Part shown: piece after piece, positions 1-5,137 of the stretch
Layout: every line of letters starts with the position of its first letter
Position numbering within the stretch: position 1 is the stretch's first letter
Origin: DATLYT01 sp035574455
GTDB lineage: Bacteria > Bacteroidota > Ignavibacteria > UBA10030
Direction of reading: 5' to 3'
NCBI GenBank assembly: GCA_035574455.1
Contig: DATLYT010000201.1
Location: 1-12,364 of the forward strand
Length of the DNA stretch: 12,364 bases
Made by a program: the position numbers and the translations under genes
The notes under the pieces: model-generated
The model's input: the letters and a program-made list of their open reading frames with translations, nothing else
Told to the model about the DNA's origin: nothing
The model's database searches: none

Positions 1-90
1 GGCGTGGGTTGCAAGCGCAATCATCAGACCGAGAGGCAGGAACCACCCGGTCGCTTGTAGCAGAAAAACGAGAAGAAGATCGGGAAGCAT
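1..90 (-). CDS. 5' end of an unidentified membrane or exported protein (partial)
   Basis: Reading the minus strand from an ATG at 90-88 gives 30 open codons to the window edge. They translate as a short N-terminus (MLPDLLLVFLLQ) followed by TGWFLPLGLMIALATHA. The stretch is almost entirely hydrophobic and looks like a membrane segment or signal anchor. No Shine-Dalgarno sequence precedes this ATG (the upstream minus-strand bases are C-rich), so the true start may lie further upstream in the same frame. That frame is open back to a TAG at about 213-211, and a TTG at codon -8 is possible. The product is not recognisable from 30 residues. The gene is divergent from the kinase gene. Confidence 0.4.
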   Translation of the reverse strand, partial: MLPDLLLVFLLQATGWFLPLGLMIALATHA

Positions 91-169
91 GGAAGTTGGG
101 GGAATTTTCAAAAGTGTCCGATGAAAAGCAATTCTTTTGTCCAAGTATTTTGATTCACTGCGACCGGAA

Positions 170-439
170 TCACTCGTAGAAAAACTCAGGGAGCTCTTTT
201 CTATCTTGGCCTATCTTGGCGCCCGTGTGACCACGTCGAAGGAATGCAATACCACCATCCATCCCGTTCCGTTCACTGATCACTTGGCTACCCAGGCCGA
301 TTCCCACTTCGATCGACACGGGTGCGTGTGTTAGAGTTTTTGCGACTCTGCGTTCTGCCTCGCCCACAGTCATGTCCACGTGCTTCACTGACGCAGGGGC
401 GTGATGCCGTCGTAACGCATGGAGCAACATCAAGAGCAC
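170..439 (-). CDS. Possible small ORF, hypothetical; may be the frameshifted front of the gene at 1-90
   Basis: This is an 89-codon minus-strand ORF. It starts with GTG at 439, preceded by AAGGA with a 6-base gap (in AAGGAAGGCGA); an ATG three codons in is the alternative start. The product is basic, without a signal peptide or recognisable motif, so no function is offered. The oddity is a perfect 10-bp tandem duplication (ctatcttggc twice, 201-220) inside codons 74-80. Removing one copy shifts the frame so that the stop at 172-170 is bypassed. The reading then continues without a stop into the membrane segment at 90-1. It is either a recently broken longer gene or an insignificant ORF in a spacer. 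Confidence 0.25.
   Translation of the reverse strand: MLLMLLHALRRHHAPASVKHVDMTVGEAERRVAKTLTHAPVSIEVGIGLGSQVISERNGMDGGIAFLRRGHTGAKIGQDRKELPEFFYE
201..220. repeat. Perfect 10-bp tandem duplication
   Basis: The decamer ctatcttggc occurs twice back to back. As 10 is not a multiple of three, one copy more or less changes the reading frame of any gene crossing it. On the minus strand it separates two open frames, codons from 439 and codons ending at 1. Confidence 0.9.
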
Positions 440-508
440 TCGCCTTCCTTTCTTTTAGAATTCTCTAATAATCCGTCGTTGTCCATCTTGATGCTCCATA
501 ACCCCGCC

Positions 509-537
509 TTGCTTCTCTCTCACAAACTCATTACCAT
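509..537 (+). promoter_or_regulatory. Candidate sigma70-like promoter for the sensor kinase
   Basis: TTGCTT (509-514) and TACCAT (532-537) are separated by 17 bases, about 45 bases before the kinase ATG. Each hexamer matches the consensus in only four positions, so this is a weak call based on spacing and placement. No TGACA-type direct repeats of the kind found at the three downstream promoters are present here. Between 91 and 508 I see no other convincing regulatory site on the plus strand. Confidence 0.25.
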
Positions 538-559
538 AGGCGTGTAGTTGTTGTTTCGA

Positions 560-574
560 TCCGACACTGTCGGA
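560..574. promoter_or_regulatory. Perfect 7-bp-arm inverted repeat over the kinase ribosome-binding region
   Basis: TCCGACA-C-TGTCGGA is a perfect palindrome with a one-base centre, ending 8 bases before the kinase ATG. Its right arm contains the GGAA that is the only Shine-Dalgarno-like sequence for that start (GGAA, 7 bases from ATG). It could be a repressor operator for a dimeric regulator. As a hairpin it is unlikely, because the loop would be one base. Confidence 0.4.
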
Positions 575-582
575 ATTGGAAA

Positions 583-3054
583 ATGCAACTTTCCCCCCGC
601 ACCGTATTCTATCTGACACTCGACGTCGCGCTCATCATCTTCTGTCTCTTCCACCTTCCAGAAGTTCATCGCCGCGCCACGCTTCCGGTTGTGCCAGTTG
701 TGATTGAGCAGCGCGAGCATACGCTCGCCGTCGCGGAGGTCCTGGATGCGCGAGCAGCAGGTGAACTCCGTCTCGGCGATGAAGTCACCCACTGGAATGA
801 CCTTCCCCTTGTCCGGCCCGAGGTTGCCGAGTTCCTTGCCGATCTCGCCTCCATCGGTGACACGGTTCTTTTGCAGTACACGAGAGACGGGCACACGCGG
901 GCAAGTTCCGTAACGCTCATTCCATACTATCCGTCGCTTCGGTTTTTGATCATCACCGTTGTGATCGGATTGTTCTCCTGTATAACGGCGATCTTCGTCC
1001 TTGTGCACCGGCCCGGTAACCTCGTCGCGACAACACTGCACTGGATGATGATGAGTCTTGGCGTGACGGTGATGATCACGTGGGGTCGTATTCAAACAGG
1101 CTCGCTGGTCTCGCTCATCGACCGGTCGATTTTTGTCCTCTCCTACATCGGAACTGCCTCGTTGTTTCTCTTCTTCACCTTTTTGTATCCGCAGCGGAAG
1201 ACCGAATCGCTTACCCTCATCGCAAGCGTGATCTTTGTTCCGGTCCTCCTCCTGTCGGCGGGGATGATCTATTATCACCTGCGAGCCATTCAGTATGTGT
1301 CTGTGGAGGATTTTCTGACGTTTCAGTCGGTATTCGACCTGTTTCGCGCGTTGCTCTTTGTCGCGTTCGGTATCGGCATTCTAAACATCCTCCGCTCTTT
1401 TCGAAACGCGCGTCTGCGTGAAGAACGACAGCGACTCCAGTGGTTGCTCTGGGGTCTTTCCATCGGGTCCGTTCCTTTTCTTCTGCTCTATCTTCTCCCG
1501 CAGCTGCTGTTCTCGACCTACTTTGTTGACGAGGAGTATACGACCATTGCGTTCCTTGCTGTCCCGTTTTCGTTTGCCGTTTCGTTCATCAAGTATCGCC
1601 TTCTGGATGTCGAGGTCGTCATTCACCGAAGTATCCTCTATGCCGTCCTTTCGCTCGTCGTCGTCGCCGCGTATGGGCTCATTGTGCTGCTGGTCTCGAC
1701 GTTCATCAATCCTGACGCAACATTGGAAGAATACTTTGCCGTCGCCGGTCTGACGGTGCTCGTGGGACTTCTCCTCAACCCCCTGCGAAAAAAAATCCAG
1801 CGCTTCATTGACGAGATGCTGTTCCCGGCGCGGACGAGCTTCCGGAAGACCGTTACCGACATCGGCAACCGCTTGCACGAGGCGTTGAGTATCGACGGTC
1901 TGGTGCAGCAATTCATCCAGTCTCTTCAGAAAGTCTTGTTTCTGCAGACAATCGCCGTCTATCGCTATCTTCCGGGACGATTAGAGCTTCAGCAATATTA
2001 CGGCAGACCGTTGAGGCCGAGGCTTCTGTTGCGGAACGAGCATCTGACGTTGTTCACAGAAGCCGGAATTTTTGCGGCGAAGGATGTGCTGGCGTTCGAG
2101 CGTGCCGACATTAACATCCAACGGGAAGAGCTCCTACGGCGTTTGGGCTGTGGTGTATGTTTGCCGCTGCTCTCGGAGTCGAAGCAGCTGCTCGGCGTTG
2201 TGGCCGCGCAGCCGAGCGCCACGAGCGGAAAGTTTAGCGAAGAAGAGATCGATCTACTGCGAGCAACGTCGACCATGGCTGCGGAGGTGCTGGATCGGTT
2301 GCTCCTGTACGGGCAGATGATGGAAGAGCAGCAAGAGCGGCGTAAGGCGGAAGAGCTCAGCAGTCTGAAATCTGACTTCGTCTCGTATGTTTCGCATGAG
2401 TTTCAGAATCCGCTGACGTCCATCAGGCTGTATTCGGAGATTCTCAGGAAGCGGTCGAACGATCCACAAGTGCAACAGTTTATCGATGTCATTGATGGGG
2501 AAGCTGGACGGTTAAGCCGCATGGTGACGACGGTTCTCGATGCGGCGCGCATTGAACAAGGCCTGAAGGAGTATTCGTTCCAGGAGGTTGATCTGGCACG
2601 GGAAGTCCGGCAGGCGGTCAACGCGATGAAGTATCAACTCAGGAAGTACCGGTTTCGAGTTGCTCTTTCGCTTCCACACGCGAGTGTGGTGGCGAAGGTT
2701 GATCGGGATGCCTTTGGGCAGGCGCTCGTCAATCTGATCTCGAATGCGATCAAGTACGGGCAGAAAGGCAGATTCATTCGTCTTGCTCTCGTACCCCGGA
2801 AGCAATGGATTGCGTGCAGCGTGGAAGATCACGGTCAAGGAATTTCGCCGGAAGTTCAGACGCATCTCTTTGAAAAGTATTATCGCGACCCGGCGATGAG
2901 CAAACAAATTCGGGGCGTCGGGTTGGGCTTGTCGCTCGTCAAGCACATTATGGAAGCGCACGGCGGGAAGGTGGAAGTGCGGAGCAGACTCGGTCGGGGG
3001 ACGACATTCACTCTGTTGTTCCCCACCCACCGGAAGCAGAACATCACTCAGTAA
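583..3054 (+). CDS. Membrane sensor histidine kinase (PDZ-like, multi-TM, GAF, HisKA, HATPase)
   Basis: The 823-residue inner-membrane kinase presumably phosphorylates the response regulator encoded next. A first membrane segment (about 5-23) is followed by a PDZ-like extracytoplasmic stretch (about 45-113, including GELRLGDEV). About nine further hydrophobic segments lie between 119 and 400, including the YRLLDVEVVIHRSILY motif seen in many multi-TM sensors. A GAF-like region (about 424-575) and a coiled linker (576-597) precede the HisKA domain, whose H-box is SHEFQNPLTSI with phospho-acceptor His605. The ATPase has its N-box (Asn721 in NLISNAIKYG), G1 (Asp749 in EDHGQGIS) and G2 (GVGLGLSL). 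The H-box departs from the usual SHELRTPL (F, Q, N in place of L, R, T) but keeps His, Glu and Pro. The ATG at 583 has only a weak GGAA Shine-Dalgarno. The signal sensed is unknown. Kinase identity is near certain; the PDZ and GAF calls are moderate. Confidence 0.95.
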   Translation: MQLSPRTVFYLTLDVALIIFCLFHLPEVHRRATLPVVPVVIEQREHTLAVAEVLDARAAGELRLGDEVTHWNDLPLVRPEVAEFLADLASIGDTVLLQYTRDGHTRASSVTLIPYYPSLRFLIITVVIGLFSCITAIFVLVHRPGNLVATTLHWMMMSLGVTVMITWGRIQTGSLVSLIDRSIFVLSYIGTASLFLFFTFLYPQRKTESLTLIASVIFVPVLLLSAGMIYYHLRAIQYVSVEDFLTFQSVFDLFRALLFVAFGIGILNILRSFRNARLREERQRLQWLLWGLSIGSVPFLLLYLLPQLLFSTYFVDEEYTTIAFLAVPFSFAVSFIKYRLLDVEVVIHRSILYAVLSLVVVAAYGLIVLLVSTFINPDATLEEYFAVAGLTVLVGLLLNPLRKKIQRFIDEMLFPARTSFRKTVTDIGNRLHEALSIDGLVQQFIQSLQKVLFLQTIAVYRYLPGRLELQQYYGRPLRPRLLLRNEHLTLFTEAGIFAAKDVLAFERADINIQREELLRRLGCGVCLPLLSESKQLLGVVAAQPSATSGKFSEEEIDLLRATSTMAAEVLDRLLLYGQMMEEQQERRKAEELSSLKSDFVSYVSHEFQNPLTSIRLYSEILRKRSNDPQVQQFIDVIDGEAGRLSRMVTTVLDAARIEQGLKEYSFQEVDLAREVRQAVNAMKYQLRKYRFRVALSLPHASVVAKVDRDAFGQALVNLISNAIKYGQKGRFIRLALVPRKQWIACSVEDHGQGISPEVQTHLFEKYYRDPAMSKQIRGVGLGLSLVKHIMEAHGGKVEVRSRLGRGTTFTLLFPTHRKQNITQ

Positions 3055-3070
3055 GTCATCTGAGGTAAAC

Positions 3071-3100
3071 CGCGAATGGCCGCGAATCAACGCTCATGAT
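3071..3100. repeat. Short array of three degenerate decamers
   Basis: Three consecutive 10-base units read cgcgaatggc, cgcgaatcaa and cgctcatgat. The first two share CGCGAAT and the third is decayed. The CGCGAAT(N3) decamer style is a low-complexity intergenic repeat I have met in many environmental bacterial genomes. Here it sits 17 bases after the kinase stop and looks like a remnant. No function is inferred. Confidence 0.5.
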
Positions 3101-3106
3101 GAACGG

Positions 3107-3118
3107 TCCTACGTAGGA
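3107..3118. promoter_or_regulatory. Perfect 12-bp palindrome between kinase and regulator genes
   Basis: TCCTACGTAGGA is its own reverse complement, with no loop, so it suits binding by a symmetric protein dimer rather than an RNA hairpin. It lies 131 bases before the regulator ATG. There is no second copy in the window, and its role is unknown. Confidence 0.3.
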
Positions 3119-3248
3119 GTTGAATGGTACAGTAAGCGGTCGTCGCGCGTGCACTGTTTAGGTTCGCGTAGATTGACGGTCTCATCTTGCCTTGTAGGTA
3201 ACATCAGTCCGTACGACACGGTAACCAATTGGAGTGAACAAGGAACGT

Positions 3249-3929
3249 ATGCCGAAGATCCTTATTGTTGAAGACGACCCTTCGATTCTTCGCGCCGTGA
3301 AGGAAGCGTTGCAAGAGGAGCACTTCTCGGTGGTTTCGGAGAATGATGGGCTTGACGGCTATCGGCGGGCGAGGCGGGAAAAGATGGACCTCATCATCCT
3401 CGATGTTTTGCTGCCGTCAAAGAATGGCACGGAGATTTGCCGGGATTTGCGTGCCGAAGGCATCACAACGCCGATTCTGATGCTCACGAGCAAAGGCGCC
3501 GAGGTGGATAAAGTGTCCGGATTGGAATTAGGGGCTGATGATTACGTGACGAAGCCCTTCAGTATGCGCGAGCTCCTCGCCCGCATCAAAGCGCTTCTGC
3601 GGCGACAACAGACCATTGTTCAGGAACTCCACGAAGCCTCGTTCGGCGATGTGTATGTGAACTTCAAGAAGCAGGAGATCAGCAAAGGGAAGAAGAAACT
3701 CGATATGAGCGCTAAAGAGTTTCAGCTTCTGAAATACTTCATCCAGCGCGAGGGCGAGGTCATTACCCGCCATCAACTTCTGGATGACGTGTGGGGCTAT
3801 GAAGCGATGCCTACGACCCGCACCGTGGATAATTACATCCTCTCTCTTCGTAAAAAAATCGAAACCCATCCCTCCCAGCCGAAGCATCTCATTACGGTGC
3901 ACACGGCGGGGTATAAGTTTGTGAGGTAG
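3249..3929 (+). CDS. OmpR/PhoB-family response regulator
   Basis: The 226-residue transcription factor has a receiver domain (1-118) and a winged-helix effector domain (about 133-226). The acidic pocket is Glu8/Asp9/Asp10, the phospho-acceptor is Asp52 (LDVLLP), the switch Thr/Ser is T80-S81 and the conserved lysine is Lys102 (TKPF). The DNA-binding half keeps the OmpR pattern: SAKEFQLL, VITRHQLLDDVWGY, RTVDNYILSLRKKIE and a final TVHTAGYKF hairpin. I prefer the ATG at 3249 because AAGGA lies 4 bases before it and the protein then begins MPKILIVEDD. A GTG at 3234 would add five residues behind a poorer site. The gene is 194 bases after the kinase, so it probably forms its two-component partner. 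It is the natural candidate for binding the 11-bp repeat arrays in this window. Confidence 0.95.
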   Translation: MPKILIVEDDPSILRAVKEALQEEHFSVVSENDGLDGYRRARREKMDLIILDVLLPSKNGTEICRDLRAEGITTPILMLTSKGAEVDKVSGLELGADDYVTKPFSMRELLARIKALLRRQQTIVQELHEASFGDVYVNFKKQEISKGKKKLDMSAKEFQLLKYFIQREGEVITRHQLLDDVWGYEAMPTTRTVDNYILSLRKKIETHPSQPKHLITVHTAGYKFVR

Positions 3930-3956
3930 CTCCAGCAGATTGTACCGACGTTGACG

Positions 3957-3983
3957 TGTCAACCAGTGGTTTGACATTTTTTT
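3957..3983 (+). terminator. Rho-independent terminator of the response regulator gene
   Basis: TGTCAACC (3957-3964), loop AGT, and GGTTTGACA (3968-3976) form a stem with one bulged T, followed directly by seven T (3977-3983). It begins 28 bases after the regulator stop. The 3' arm and T-tract coincide with boxes 1 and 2 of the downstream direct-repeat array. The same bases may therefore end one transcript and control the next. Confidence 0.7.
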
Positions 3984-4035
3984 GACGGGAATCAATCACT
4001 TCCATGACATTTGTGCCACCATTCGATAGTATGTT
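3971..4035 (+). promoter_or_regulatory. Activator-type promoter A: four 11-bp-period TTGACA-like boxes plus -10
   Basis: Boxes start at 3971 (TTGACA), 3982 (TTGACG), 3993 (CAATCA, degenerate) and 4004 (ATGACA), exactly 11 bp apart. A -10 hexamer TATGTT lies at 4030-4035, its first base 25 bp after the TGACA core of box 4 (4005). There is no proper -35, and box 4 falls next to where it would be. This is the usual geometry for OmpR/PhoB-family activation. The layout is repeated exactly at 10128 and 10508. The promoter would drive the lipid kinase gene, 48 bases downstream, and possibly the receptor and fusion genes after it. Confidence 0.75.
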
Positions 4036-4057
4036 GCACACGGAAGATACAAGAAGA

Positions 4058-4087
4058 ATGAAAGGCGAGGTGCAGGCTTTTGCATGA
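4058..4087 (+). CDS. Possible 9-codon leader ORF overlapping the lipid kinase start
   Basis: ATG at 4058 opens a nine-codon frame (MKGEVQAFA) whose TGA at 4085-4087 overlaps the lipid kinase ATG in the classical ATGA arrangement. The lipid kinase itself has only a distant GAGG (13 bases before its ATG), so translational coupling from this leader would help explain its initiation. The leader's own ribosome site is weak (GGAAG 11 bases upstream). This is speculative. Confidence 0.2.
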   Translation: MKGEVQAFA

Positions 4088-5040
4088 CATCGCCTGCAAG
4101 AATTACCATCATCCTCAACCCCGCTTCGGCGGCAGGACGGACGAGTGCACGAAGCTCGGTGATTGTGGAGGCTATCAAGCAGGCGCTCGGAAGAGAATGC
4201 TCCATACATCTCACCCGAAGCCAGAACGATGCACCGCGCGCAACGGCTGAGGCCATTAAACAAGGCGCCGGGCTGGTGATTGCCGTTGGAGGGGATGGGA
4301 CGGTGCATGAGGTTGTGAATGGGTTCTTTGAACAGGGCCGACTGATTAATCCAGAGTGTGAGTTAGGAATTGTCGCAAGCGGCAGCGGTCGCGATATCGC
4401 GAAAAATGTGGGATTGCCACGGTCGTGGGAAGAGCAGGTTCAGTGTCTTGCGGATGGACAAACACGAAGAGTCGATGTGGGGTGTGTGACATTTCGAGAC
4501 ATGAAAGGACAAACGGGTGCTCAGTACTTCGTCAACGAATGCCAGGTTGGGATTGGCGGAGAAGTTGTGCGACGCGTGCAACAGTTTCATAAGCGGTTCG
4601 GAGGAACGGTAGCATTTGCGTCAGAATCGGTGCGGGCGCTCTTCCGGTATCGAAGTCCAAGTCTCTCGGTTCAGCTTGGCGAGAACGAGATGCTCTCGGG
4701 CGCTTTTCTTGGGCTGGTGATTGCCAACGGCTCGCTGATGGGTGGCGGAATGAAACTCGCTCCGGATGCAAAACTGGATGACGGATTGTTCGATCTCCTC
4801 GCTGTCCCAGATTATCGTCTCCCACGCCGACTCTGGAGCTTCTTCAAAATCTATCGAGGCACGCACCTCACGGTGCCGGGAATGAAGTATCTGAAGACAG
4901 AAGCGGTGAAGGTGACATCCGAGGAACCAACACTGGTTGCGACCGATGGAGAATTGCTGGGAACGACGCCGTGTGACGTGGCCATGCTGAAGTCAGCACT
5001 CAAAGTTCGCTGTTCGTCGAACAATAGTAAGCAGTCCTGA
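4084..5040 (+). CDS. Diacylglycerol/sphingosine-kinase-type lipid kinase (YegS/DgkB-like)
   Basis: The 318-residue cytoplasmic kinase is of normal family length and would phosphorylate a lipid alcohol, typically diacylglycerol to phosphatidic acid, using ATP. The N-terminal catalytic fold starts with ITIILNPASAAGRT (7-20), followed by the nucleotide-binding GGDGT (69-73) and a second glycine motif GSGRDIAK (100-107). This second motif differs from the more usual GTGNDFAR, with Arg where Asn is common. The second domain has NGSLMGGGMKLAPDAKLDDG (215-234), a family hallmark, and the catalytic DGE motif at 288-290 (ATDGELLG). There is no signal peptide. It is the first gene after promoter A, with 97 bases to the receptor gene. 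Lipid kinase identity is firm, but the exact substrate (diacylglycerol, ceramide or another lipid) is not readable. Confidence 0.92.
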   Translation: MTSPARITIILNPASAAGRTSARSSVIVEAIKQALGRECSIHLTRSQNDAPRATAEAIKQGAGLVIAVGGDGTVHEVVNGFFEQGRLINPECELGIVASGSGRDIAKNVGLPRSWEEQVQCLADGQTRRVDVGCVTFRDMKGQTGAQYFVNECQVGIGGEVVRRVQQFHKRFGGTVAFASESVRALFRYRSPSLSVQLGENEMLSGAFLGLVIANGSLMGGGMKLAPDAKLDDGLFDLLAVPDYRLPRRLWSFFKIYRGTHLTVPGMKYLKTEAVKVTSEEPTLVATDGELLGTTPCDVAMLKSALKVRCSSNNSKQS

Positions 5041-5124
5041 AAGGACGAAATACGAAATAGACTTTTCGATAGGCACAGTTCGCGGAACGGGCACATTTAC
5101 GTACCCAATCACTCATTCACTTGT

Positions 5125-5131
5125 AAGGAGG
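5125..5131 (+). promoter_or_regulatory. Strong Shine-Dalgarno of the TonB receptor gene
   Basis: AAGGAGG lies 6 bases before the ATG at 5138 and fixes that start. A full-consensus ribosome site is atypical for classical Bacteroidia and helps place the organism outside that class. No promoter like the three repeat-array promoters lies in the 97-base gap before this gene, so readthrough from the lipid kinase is the simplest assumption. Confidence 0.8.
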
Positions 5132-5137
5132 AATGCT

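Noticed and set aside
137..334. 65-codon plus-strand ORF starting with TTG
   Set aside because: It has no ribosome site, an unlikely cysteine-ended product, and crosses the 10-bp duplication; nothing supports translation.
520..1278. 252-codon minus-strand ORF opposite the kinase gene
   Set aside because: Its product is dominated by charged residues with no domain, and it lies fully under the well-supported kinase frame; it is a shadow of that gene's codon use.
3173..3200. TTGACG at 3173 as -35 of a regulator-gene promoter
   Set aside because: The hexamer is good, but no acceptable -10 lies 16-18 bases downstream (best is TAGGTA or AGGTAA).
3971..4014. Calling the arrays enterobacterial-type Pho boxes
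   Set aside because: The period matches, but the core here reads TGACA toward the gene whereas the E. coli box reads TGTCA. The signal cannot be assigned to phosphate from sequence alone.
5034..5046. GTCCT-GAA-AGGAC hairpin at the lipid kinase stop codon
   Set aside because: Five-base-pair stem with no T-tract after it; not a convincing terminator, so readthrough into the receptor gene remains possible.
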